64,000 nucleotides of DNA from Reichenbachiella versicolor (GTDB lineage: Bacteria; Bacteroidota; Bacteroidia; Cytophagales; Cyclobacteriaceae): the NCBI RefSeq assembly GCF_003171675.1, contig NZ_QFZQ01000001.1, positions 992,001 to 1,056,000 on the forward strand, given 5' to 3'. The notes below the pieces were generated by a model. That model was not told where the DNA came from. It made no database searches and saw only the letters and a program-made list of their open reading frames with translations. Both the position numbers and the translations under genes were made by a program. Shown here one piece after another: positions 55,670 to 63,339 of the stretch. The stretch's first letter is position 1. Every line of letters starts with the position of its first letter.

Positions 55670-58078
55670 TTGAAATCAATATTCGAACATAAAACGCGCA
55701 GCAATTTTTACCTCATACATAGAGGCTTCATTTTACTTTTTTGTCTCCACTCGTTTTTGGACGTGTCAGGTCAGTCGACTGTTAGGGGTGTCATATTAGA
55801 TGAGTCTGGAAAACCATTTGCTGGGGCAAATTTGTTGTTGAATAGTAGTAAAAGAACTGTTTCGAGCACCGAAGGGAAATTCGTATTCAATGATGTAAGG
55901 GCCAGAAAATTTGAAATAAAAGTCTCAGCCATTGGATTCGAAGATATTTCCGTCCAAGGAACTACCGATACTCTTACTCAGGCTTTATCGATAATTCTAA
56001 CTCCAAGCGTGCAGGAATTAGAAGGGGTGACCATTAATGGAAACGCTCAAGAAGAGCTGAAGAGAGTAGAGAGTATTTCAAAACTTCAAGTAGATAAAAA
56101 ATTTTTGTTAGAATCTAAAGGAGCAAGTTTAATGCAGTCGCTTAATGCCATTCCCGGAGTGAACTCAATGGATATAGGAACAGGGATCTCAAAGCCAATG
56201 ATAAGGGGAATGGGGTACTATAGAGTCGTAGTAGCTCAAAATGGTATAAGACAAGAAGGTCAACAATGGAGCAGTCATCATGGCCTGTCAATAGATCAAC
56301 AAGCTGTGGGACATGTGGAAATTATCAAAGGTCCTGCTTCTTTAGAGTTTGGCTCAGGAGCTATAGGTGGAGTGATCAATGTACTACCCGAGCGAGTACC
56401 TTCAACTGATGGCTTGACTGGTGAATTATCAATGGTTACTAAAAGCAATACACAATGGTTCGGTGGATCTGCTGAGTTGTCATTTAGAAAAAGAGACTTC
56501 TATTCGCATATAGATATTACTTATAACTCATTTGGAGATTTTCAAATTCCAGAAACGGAATCGTTCTTATTGCCTGTTCCAGTGAGTGCATCCGAAGCTT
56601 CGCATGAGGTCGTATTAGGAGATCAAGTATACAATACGGCAGGCGAAGAAAAAGCTATTTCTCTGACTACTGGCATAGTCAAACCATGGGGACGTAGTTC
56701 ACTGATATTGAATTATTATGCTACCAAAGTTGGCTTTTTTGATTGGCAAGGAATTCAAAATGATTCCATTAGAATAATACATGATCAGAGTAGGAGAGAT
56801 CTACAGCTTCCTTACCAAGAGGTGAATAACTACACCATTCAACACATTACCAGTAGGTACTTCAATAATGATGAATTAGAGATTGGTATTGGGTATCAAT
56901 TTAATGATTCAAAGGAGTATAGTTATTTAACTGATAGGACAGGAAATAGAGAAGAAGATTTAAACCACTACACCAATAAAGGCAACCTTAACTTAGGATT
57001 GTTTCTTCATACAATTTCTACCAATGTGGTGTACAGTTTTAATCAATCTGAAAAACACTCTTTTAAATTTGGTTTGAATACCCAGTTTCAGATTCATACT
57101 AATGATGGATACAATCATATTTTACCAAACTACAACAGATATGCTGGAGGAATTTTTCTCACCCACAAATACACTATTGCAGATCAATGGATATTGAATA
57201 GTGGAGCAAGAATAGATTTCACCTATTTAAATATTGAAGAAACACTAAATCCTGATGTGGAGTTTGGAGATCCAGTGTTTAACCCAGCTTTGGAAGAGAC
57301 TTATCCCGGATCGGCTTATTCTATAGGGGTCAACTTTTTACCAAGCAGGACTACTATAATCAAAGTCAACATAGGGAAGAGCTTTAGAGTGCCCTCCGTA
57401 TATGAGCTAGCAGCGTATGGGTTGCATAGGCACGGAGGCAGGTTTGAGAAAGGAAACATCGAAAACGAACCTGAGCAAGCTTGGGAATTTGATCTAGGAA
57501 TAGAGCAGAAATGGAGCGACTTTAGTATTGGGTTAAGTCCATTTATCAACTACTTCACCAATTACCTTTATTTAAACCCTAGCTCTGAATTAAGACCAGT
57601 AGGACAAGTTTTCGAATACAGACAATCCAGAGCCTCATTATTAGGAGGCGAAATTACTGCCAATTATCTCTACAGAAAAAAACTAAACCTGAGTGTAAAT
57701 GCAGAGTATGTCTATGCAGTCAATTTGGATTTGAAAAGCGCCTTACCATTTACACCACCACTTAATCTGCGCACTGAGCTAAGCTACCTATTCAATGACT
57801 TGAAACCTCTACAACAGAATAAGCTGGGCATTGAACTCTTGACGGTAGCATCTCAAAATAATACGGTTCCTAATGAACTAAGTACTTCTGGATATAATTC
57901 AATTAATCTTTTAGGAAGAACCGAGATTCTATTCGGAAGTCAAAGAATCAACCTAATGCTGAAGGTAAGAAATCTATTGAATGCTTCTTACTACAATCAT
58001 ATCAGCTTTTATAGAAGAATGTGGATTCCTGAACCGGGAAGAGATATTCAACTATATATAAGTGTACCCATTAAATAA
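55670..58078 (+). CDS. TonB-dependent outer-membrane receptor, probable metal (zinc?) importer
   Basis: An 802-residue receptor. After a signal peptide (ending VSGQ) comes a carboxypeptidase-like regulatory domain (TVRGVILDESGKPFAGANL), a plug (SLMQSLNAIPGVNSMDIG, IKGPASLEFGSGAIGG) and a 22-strand type barrel ending in a short C-terminal strand (IQLYISVPIK). The barrel segment ELAAYGLHRHGGRFEKGN resembles the His-containing loop of ZnuD-type zinc receptors. A TTG at 55670 is the likely start. It is flanked by a His-rich protein gene and two His/Asp-rich lipoprotein genes, which supports metal uptake. Confidence 0.88.
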   Translation: MKSIFEHKTRSNFYLIHRGFILLFCLHSFLDVSGQSTVRGVILDESGKPFAGANLLLNSSKRTVSSTEGKFVFNDVRARKFEIKVSAIGFEDISVQGTTDTLTQALSIILTPSVQELEGVTINGNAQEELKRVESISKLQVDKKFLLESKGASLMQSLNAIPGVNSMDIGTGISKPMIRGMGYYRVVVAQNGIRQEGQQWSSHHGLSIDQQAVGHVEIIKGPASLEFGSGAIGGVINVLPERVPSTDGLTGELSMVTKSNTQWFGGSAELSFRKRDFYSHIDITYNSFGDFQIPETESFLLPVPVSASEASHEVVLGDQVYNTAGEEKAISLTTGIVKPWGRSSLILNYYATKVGFFDWQGIQNDSIRIIHDQSRRDLQLPYQEVNNYTIQHITSRYFNNDELEIGIGYQFNDSKEYSYLTDRTGNREEDLNHYTNKGNLNLGLFLHTISTNVVYSFNQSEKHSFKFGLNTQFQIHTNDGYNHILPNYNRYAGGIFLTHKYTIADQWILNSGARIDFTYLNIEETLNPDVEFGDPVFNPALEETYPGSAYSIGVNFLPSRTTIIKVNIGKSFRVPSVYELAAYGLHRHGGRFEKGNIENEPEQAWEFDLGIEQKWSDFSIGLSPFINYFTNYLYLNPSSELRPVGQVFEYRQSRASLLGGEITANYLYRKKLNLSVNAEYVYAVNLDLKSALPFTPPLNLRTELSYLFNDLKPLQQNKLGIELLTVASQNNTVPNELSTSGYNSINLLGRTEILFGSQRINLMLKVRNLLNASYYNHISFYRRMWIPEPGRDIQLYISVPIK

Positions 58079-58103
58079 ATTTAAATCATAACTAATTTCA
58101 AAA

Positions 58104-58556
58104 ATGAAAGGATTAACCAGATTGTCAATTGCTTTATTCCTATCAACAGCTTTTCTTTTTTCGTGTGATGACGAGGATGATAAGACTGAGCTAAGCATAA
58201 CCAATATCGAAGCTAAAAATCATGATGCTGAGGGTGTCGAAGTAAAACATGGAGGTACAATAGAGCTTAACTTTACGGCTATAGCAGGCGATGAGGCACG
58301 ATTGGATTATTATCACATCGAACTACATGACCATCCAGAGTCAGGCAAAATAGAAGATGAGTATAGAATTATAGATGAATCTTTTAAAGACAAGGCTACT
58401 TTCAAAGGATTACGCAATGCAGATGTTCATCAGCATATAACTGTACCAGATGAAGCTAATCTAGGTGAGTACCATGTAGTGATTGTGGTAGTGGACGAAG
58501 ATGGTAATTCAGTAGATACAGAGGATGGTGATGATCATATTATTGTAGTAGAATAA
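58104..58556 (+). CDS. DUF4625 lipoprotein
   Basis: A 150-residue lipoprotein with lipobox LFSC (Cys at about residue 21) followed by an acidic DDEDDK stretch that favours surface export in Bacteroidota. The body is the DUF4625 beta-sandwich: GGTIELNFTAIAGDEARLDYY, HIELHDHPESG, VHQHITVPDEANLGEYHVVI and a closing VVDEDGNSVD. His and Asp residues are abundant, fitting a metal-related role with the receptor gene 25 bp upstream. Confidence 0.85.
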   Translation: MKGLTRLSIALFLSTAFLFSCDDEDDKTELSITNIEAKNHDAEGVEVKHGGTIELNFTAIAGDEARLDYYHIELHDHPESGKIEDEYRIIDESFKDKATFKGLRNADVHQHITVPDEANLGEYHVVIVVVDEDGNSVDTEDGDDHIIVVE

Positions 58557-58562
58557 TAGTTT

Positions 58563-58599
58563 TTCAAGGCTGACAAACTTTCTATTTGTCAGCCTTGAA
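58563..58599. terminator. Strong hairpin terminator
   Basis: A 15-bp perfect stem, TTCAAGGCTGACAAA and its complement, with a 7-nt loop sits just after the first DUF4625 gene, separating it from the second. Confidence 0.75.
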
Positions 58600-58696
58600 T
58601 CATATAAACGTTAGATGACATTTTGCTAAAAATTATTAGATATAGCATATATACATCGTACCTTTAATAAAGAACCTTAATTAGACACCCATAGAA

Positions 58697-59173
58697 ATGA
58701 AATATACACTCTACGTTATCCTTATAGCTGTTATAGTTTCTGCTTGTATAGAGGAAAAAGATACTGAAATAGAACAGCCTGTGATTGAACTGCTATCACC
58801 TTCGCCATGTGATACTTTGAGGTTTGGCGAGTCCTTTAATTTTAGAGTTAAAATCACAGATAATACAGGACTAGGTAATATCAGTATGGATGTCCATCAC
58901 AACTTTGGTCATCATAATCATGGAGTCCATGAATCTTGTGATATGGATGAGAAGAAAGACGCCGTGAACCCTTACTCCAATGGTTGGGTGTTTTCATTAC
59001 CAGAAGAAAGAAAAGAGTATGTTTTTGATACTGGGATTACTTTTCCAGCTATGAAAGATGAAACTACAAATTATGATACTGGTGACTATCACTTTCACAT
59101 CTATGTGACAGACAATGATGGCTATCAAGTATTCACCACTCTGGATATAAAAGTGTTAGATCAAGATAGTTGA
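58697..59173 (+). CDS. DUF4625 lipoprotein, His-rich
   Basis: A 158-residue lipoprotein with lipobox VSAC (Cys at about residue 17). The DUF4625-like fold follows: FGESFNFRVKITDNTGLGNIS, then a His-rich loop VHHNFGHHNHGVHESCDMD, then TGDYHFHIYVTDNDGYQ. It is a paralogue of the protein encoded just upstream. A TACCTTTA box at 58659-58666 could serve its own promoter. It is probably part of the same metal-acquisition set. Confidence 0.82.
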   Translation: MKYTLYVILIAVIVSACIEEKDTEIEQPVIELLSPSPCDTLRFGESFNFRVKITDNTGLGNISMDVHHNFGHHNHGVHESCDMDEKKDAVNPYSNGWVFSLPEERKEYVFDTGITFPAMKDETTNYDTGDYHFHIYVTDNDGYQVFTTLDIKVLDQDS

Positions 59174-59279
59174 CTTAAGCTGTGTAAGAAACAGTATTGG
59201 AGAGCGCTTGGTTTATGTAACTGAAACAAAAAAGAGTTTTTTCTCTAAGTCTATTTGCACATTTAGTCTTAAATGTAAG

Positions 59280-59515
59280 TTCTACCATGTCAAGAGTGGT
59301 GTATTCCTTAGGATGGATGAGTTATTCCATATGAGAATGATTTCTACCATTAAAAAATGAATTCTACGACTTCAGGAACGAGTTCTACCACTTGACTAAT
59401 CAATTATTCTAAGTGAAAAATCAGTTCTACCACTGTAGGAATGAACTATTCCATTATAAAATGGATTCTACTATATCAGGAATGAATTCTACCATTGTAA
59501 GAATGGTTTATTCCA
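59280..59515. repeat. About twelve 21-bp direct repeats
   Basis: Units begin at 59280, 59301, 59322, 59342, 59362, 59383, 59404, 59425, 59446, 59466, 59487 and 59508: a period of 20 or 21 bp throughout. The approximate consensus is TTCTACCATTGTAGGAATGA; a TTATTCC variant replaces TTCTACC in about every third or fourth unit. There are no separate spacers, so this is not CRISPR. No frame is open across it. The remainder of 59174-59868 is AT-rich with no gene that I can see. Confidence 0.8.
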
Positions 59516-59868
59516 AGAATATATATGTTGAATCTGTGAAAAGGGGCTTGGCTTAAAAATAAAGACCGTTTTAACAGATTGTTATTACACTCTGACTCGG
59601 AGTGGATCTAAGCATTTTATAGATGTTAATTACGTTAGGTGGGAAGCTTTTCGATTAACTAGTCTTTAAGCTTTATAACCGTTTTATGAAAAAAGTAATG
59701 AATAAGGTTATAAATACTGCTGATGGGCAAATTTATAGAATCAATATAAATTCTATAAAGTGCAGATTAACAGCGTTAAATTGCGTTTGTATTTAGTTTT
59801 CTAATGATGCTTATTGACTCTGTTAGATAGGATATAAATACTTAAAAATATTTTTAAACCGTTATGTA

Positions 59869-59898
59869 TTGAATTAATTAGAACAAAACATATTTTTG
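59869..59898 (+). promoter_or_regulatory. Promoter of the first redoxin-lipoprotein unit
   Basis: TTG at 59869-59871, exactly 19 nt, then TATTTTTG at 59891-59898: a perfect match to the -33/-7 form also used by the methionine operon. The start codon follows at 59916. Confidence 0.75.
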
Positions 59899-59915
59899 TT
59901 TTAAAATTTACAAGA

Positions 59916-60542
59916 ATGAAGAAACAATCAGCTATTATTTTTTTTACACTACAAATAATCACTCTAATAGGGGTATGTGGAATAAGTTATCAAACGTATA
60001 CTACGGAACAAAATTTAAGAACAACTCAGAGCAGCTTGGCTAATACCATAGCGTATATGGATGAGCTCGCCGAAAACAAAAGAATTCAAGAGGAAATGAA
60101 CAAACCGCTCATGATCGGGGATAAGGCTCCAGATTTTTCGCTAACAACCGATAGTGGGCAGCTGGTGACACTAGAATCCTATAAGGAAAAGCCGCTACTA
60201 CTTGTATTTACAGAAGCAGGATGTGAATACTGCGAAGAATTCTTCCCTGTTCTCAATGATTTTGAAGAACAGAAATCAGACATAGCAGTAGCTGTCATGC
60301 AGTTTAACTCTACTGTAGAGGAGAATAAAGCCTACAAAGAGGAGCGAGGTATAAAGGCTACATTTCTGAATGCCACCGAACAAGAACTACTCAATTACAA
60401 AGTACACAATACACTGACAGCTGTATTAATAGATAAAGAGGGAGATGTAGCTAATATTGGTGAAGTTTTTGAACTGAGCGATATTTTAACGCTTACAGAG
60501 GCACTAGATCCATTAGTATCAACACCTGTTGGTAATATTTAA
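59916..60542 (+). CDS. Membrane-anchored thioredoxin-like protein (TlpA/redoxin fold), copy A
   Basis: A 208-residue protein: an N-terminal span (SAIIFFTLQIITLIGVCGIS), a short coiled-coil-like stalk (residues about 28-62) and a redoxin domain starting IGDKAPDFSLTTDSG. The active site is GCEYCEEF, a CxxC of thiol oxidoreductases. The domain should face the periplasm. It is first in a two-gene unit with a lipoprotein and is duplicated 2.4 kb downstream with about 18 differences in 208 residues. A role in disulfide chemistry of its partner is a guess. It could equally be a MauD- or ResA-like reductase. Confidence 0.82.
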   Translation: MKKQSAIIFFTLQIITLIGVCGISYQTYTTEQNLRTTQSSLANTIAYMDELAENKRIQEEMNKPLMIGDKAPDFSLTTDSGQLVTLESYKEKPLLLVFTEAGCEYCEEFFPVLNDFEEQKSDIAVAVMQFNSTVEENKAYKEERGIKATFLNATEQELLNYKVHNTLTAVLIDKEGDVANIGEVFELSDILTLTEALDPLVSTPVGNI

Positions 60543-60692
60543 AAGGACAAACTGTAAAAACTCATCTCTTTTATAACCAATCGATCGTTTCTATCAATTG
60601 TTCACTCTATAAAAAGAGAGACTAACCATTTCTTATTTCAATAAAAACGTTTTGTGTTATAGACTGAAATCTACGCAGCGCAAATCGAATTA

Positions 60693-60864
60693 TCTAGCAT
60701 CCTAGACCCGCAGGTAAGGCTAAGTATCAGTATGTGATACTGGAAAAACTATTATTCTAATAAACAGAACAAGCCTAAAGAGTTTGCAAGAAGAGGAATC
60801 TTCATGTGAAGGGAGGTATCCGAAAATCCCAAATAGAGTAGGTGTTAAACAACAATTATATTTT
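60693..60864 (+). promoter_or_regulatory. Conserved 172-nt leader before lipoprotein gene A
   Basis: This segment differs from the matching leader of copy B at only 4 of 172 positions, less divergence than the coding regions show. It can form an AGTATCA/TGATACT hairpin whose loop differs between copies while the stem is kept, a CTTCA/TGAAG hairpin, and a GGGA/TCCC pairing. A frame from TTG 60784 runs into the lipoprotein in both copies, so coding of part of it is not excluded. It is a candidate structured regulatory leader. Confidence 0.5.
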
Positions 60865-61971
60865 ATGATAATGAAAAATTGTAATTTTTTTATGTCAGCA
60901 GTATTGCTGATGTCATTTTTCATCTTTACCGCGTGTGAAGAAGAAAGTGAAGTACTGAATGAAGCAGAGGTTGCTGCTGAGAATGAATTGGCTATAGTCG
61001 ATGTCGAGGATTTTAAATTTAGTGACAATGCAATGATCATCTCCAAGAATGGAGAAAACATGCGTCTAAAAGACTATGAGGCAAAGCAAAAAGAGGGAAC
61101 TACAAACTCGTCAGGTAGATCAATTAGTACATCGAATGTAGAAACATTCACGGCACCAATTCCTACTTCAAAGAGAAGAAGTTTAATGGCAGATGATGCG
61201 GTAAGAAGAGTTTATAATTATATAAACAAAAAATTGCCACAGGGACAAGGAGCAGCTTCATTGGCTAATGATGGTATACTTAGGATTGTGAGCAATAACT
61301 ATGTATTATATGACTTTAAAAATGTTCATACATCGAATGCAAGTTATGGTGTTGGTCCGAGATCCAACGCCTTCTTTCAAGTTAGACGTACTGTCAGACA
61401 TCAGAGTGATGTTAAGGATATTGGACGTATCAGGAGAGAAGGTACTAATAAAATCAGAAATGAAAAGAATAAACCTATTTGGCCAAAAAGAAGGTTCGCA
61501 ACCTTTACAGAGTCTAAGACTAATTCATGGGAAAGAACATACACGCATAATGTTAGTATAAATACTGGCTTTAGCGTAGAGTGGAAGTCTAGTTTTATAT
61601 TCGGATCGAGCAGTTTTACTGCTTCTGTTGATTTAGGTTATTCACATTCCAATGCGTTCAGCAAAGGAGAAAGTAAGACCACTACAAAAGCAGAGGAAGC
61701 GCATCTTGATGGTGGTATTAAAATACCTGCGCGCCAAAGTTGCGAACTCACTCTTTTCACTCAGCAAAGGAGATCAACAGATTACTTCAAATTCGTGACA
61801 AGTGTAAAAGGCCAAGTGAGTGTTATCTACAGGCGAAACAATACTAATAATGCATTCTGGATAAAAATACCTGCCAGTGTAGTATATCCTATGAGAATAG
61901 TCAATAATATAAATGTAATGTCTGATGAAACGGTATATGAGATATTGCCTACGAAATGTTGGAAGATATAA
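60865..61971 (+). CDS. Lipoprotein with aerolysin/ETX-MTX2-like beta-pore-forming domain, copy A
   Basis: A 368-residue lipoprotein with lipobox FTAC (Cys24) followed by an acidic stretch. The N-terminal region (to about 110) is charged and repeat-poor, and the middle is alpha/beta. Residues about 210-315 have the hallmark order of ETX/MTX2-type beta-pore-forming toxins: a Ser/Thr-rich strand (TFTESKTNSWERTYTHNVS), an amphipathic insertion-type hairpin (FIFGSSSFTASVDLGYSHS), another Ser/Thr strand (FSKGESKTTTK), then the IP-turn IKIPARQSCELTLF leading to a final strand and G. The mature part has only two cysteines besides the lipid Cys (Cys293, Cys365). Biological target is unknown. ATG 60871 is an alternative start. 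Confidence 0.6.
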   Translation: MIMKNCNFFMSAVLLMSFFIFTACEEESEVLNEAEVAAENELAIVDVEDFKFSDNAMIISKNGENMRLKDYEAKQKEGTTNSSGRSISTSNVETFTAPIPTSKRRSLMADDAVRRVYNYINKKLPQGQGAASLANDGILRIVSNNYVLYDFKNVHTSNASYGVGPRSNAFFQVRRTVRHQSDVKDIGRIRREGTNKIRNEKNKPIWPKRRFATFTESKTNSWERTYTHNVSINTGFSVEWKSSFIFGSSSFTASVDLGYSHSNAFSKGESKTTTKAEEAHLDGGIKIPARQSCELTLFTQQRRSTDYFKFVTSVKGQVSVIYRRNNTNNAFWIKIPASVVYPMRIVNNINVMSDETVYEILPTKCWKI

Positions 61972-62007
61972 GATCTTCATAGTGTAGATAGAGTGTATAA
62001 ACAACCA

Positions 62008-62035
62008 AGGGAGAAGTTACTAGTAGCTTCTCCCT
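62008..62035 (+). terminator. Probable terminator after lipoprotein A
   Basis: AGGGAGAAG and CTTCTCCCT form a perfect 9-bp stem with a 10-nt loop 37 bp after the stop codon. The T-run is weak. The following 62036-62313 is AT-rich with nothing else recognisable. Confidence 0.65.
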
Positions 62036-62313
62036 ATCTACATATATATTCGTAATTGAGTCAAACTAAATGACTAGTGTTATACGAGAATAGAATCAAA
62101 ATATTTAAATAGTTTAAAATGTTAACTGGTTTAATCGTAATAAAACGTTATTTAAGATAATGTAAACTATGTTAGTTATAACTTTTTCTAAAAGTCATAT
62201 TAATAAGATACATACAGTGCTTAAAACATTGTAAAACAGGTGTTTGTTTTAATTTTATTACGAAACATGAGTTTTAATTCAATGTTAATTAATTTAAAAA
62301 TATAAAGATTAAA

Positions 62314-62344
62314 TTGTATTTTAATATAAATACACCGTTGTTTG
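62314..62344 (+). promoter_or_regulatory. Possible weakened promoter of copy B
   Basis: TTG at 62314-62316 is followed after 20 nt by GTTGTTTG, which keeps the TTTG but not the leading TA of the -7 box. Copy A has the perfect form. Confidence 0.25.
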
Positions 62345-62389
62345 TGGAGTGCAGAGGTAAATAAGATACGAAGTATAAATATTGCAATT

Positions 62390-63016
62390 ATGAAGAAGCA
62401 ATCAACTATTATCTTTTTTACATTACAAATAACAACTTTAATTGGAATATGTGGCATAGGTTATCAAACATATACTACTGAACAAAGTTTAAAAACAACC
62501 AAGAGCAGCTTGGCTAATACCATAGCGTATATGGATGAGCTCGCTGAAAACAAAAGGATCCAAGAAGAAATGAGCAAACCGCTCATGATCGGGGATAAGG
62601 CTCCAGATTTTTCGCTAACAACCGATAGTGGACAGCCTGTGACGTTAGAATCTTATAAGGAAAAGCCGCTACTACTCGTATTTACAGAAGCAGGATGTGA
62701 ATACTGTGAAGAATTTTTCCCAGTTCTCAATGATTTTCTAGAACAGAAATCAGAAATAGAGGTGGCTGTCATGCAGTTTAACTCTACTGTAGAGGAGAAT
62801 AAAGCCTACAAAGAGGAGCAAGGTATAAAGGCGACGTTTCTAAATGCCACCGAACAAGAACTACTCAATTATAAAGTACATAATACACTTACAGCTGTAT
62901 TAATAGACAAGGAAGGGGATGTAGCTAACATTGGTGAAGTTTTTGAACTGAGCGATATGTTAGCACTTACAGAGGCACTAGATCCATTAGTAGCGATTCC
63001 TGTAGGTGAGATTTAA
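62390..63016 (+). CDS. Membrane-anchored thioredoxin-like protein (TlpA/redoxin fold), copy B
   Basis: A 208-residue duplicate of the protein encoded at 59916, with the same N-terminal span and stalk, redoxin start IGDKAPDFSLTTDSG and active site GCEYCEEF. I count 18 substitutions, clustered in the membrane segment, the stalk and the C-terminus, and none in the CxxC region. The frame is open upstream to 62342, but the ATG at 62390 gives the same N-terminus as copy A. It precedes the second lipoprotein gene. Confidence 0.82.
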   Translation: MKKQSTIIFFTLQITTLIGICGIGYQTYTTEQSLKTTKSSLANTIAYMDELAENKRIQEEMSKPLMIGDKAPDFSLTTDSGQPVTLESYKEKPLLLVFTEAGCEYCEEFFPVLNDFLEQKSEIEVAVMQFNSTVEENKAYKEEQGIKATFLNATEQELLNYKVHNTLTAVLIDKEGDVANIGEVFELSDMLALTEALDPLVAIPVGEI

Positions 63017-63167
63017 AAGGACAAACTGCAAAAACTCTTTTCTTTCAAGGCCAGTCTAATCATTTCTATCAATTGTTCACTCTTTAAAAAGGGATACTAA
63101 CCATTTCTTATTTCTATAAAAACGTTTTGTGTTATAGATTCAGATCTATGCAGCACAAATCGATTTA

Positions 63168-63339
63168 TCTAGCATCCTATACCCGCAGGTAAGGCTAAGT
63201 ATCAGTAGGTGATACTGGAAAAACTATCATTCTAATAAACAGAACAAGCCTAAAGAGTTTGCAAGAAGAGGAATCTTCATGTGAAGGGAGGTATCCGAAA
63301 ATCCCGAATAGAGTAGGTGTTAAACAACAATTATATTTT
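63168..63339 (+). promoter_or_regulatory. Conserved 172-nt leader before lipoprotein gene B
   Basis: This has the same length as the leader at 60693 and differs at 4 positions. The AGTATCA/TGATACT stem is retained with a changed loop (GTAGG instead of GTATG). See the copy A leader for structure. Confidence 0.5.

Noticed and set aside
59280-59515. CRISPR array
   Set aside because: Units are 21 bp with no distinct unique spacers, and no cas genes are near.
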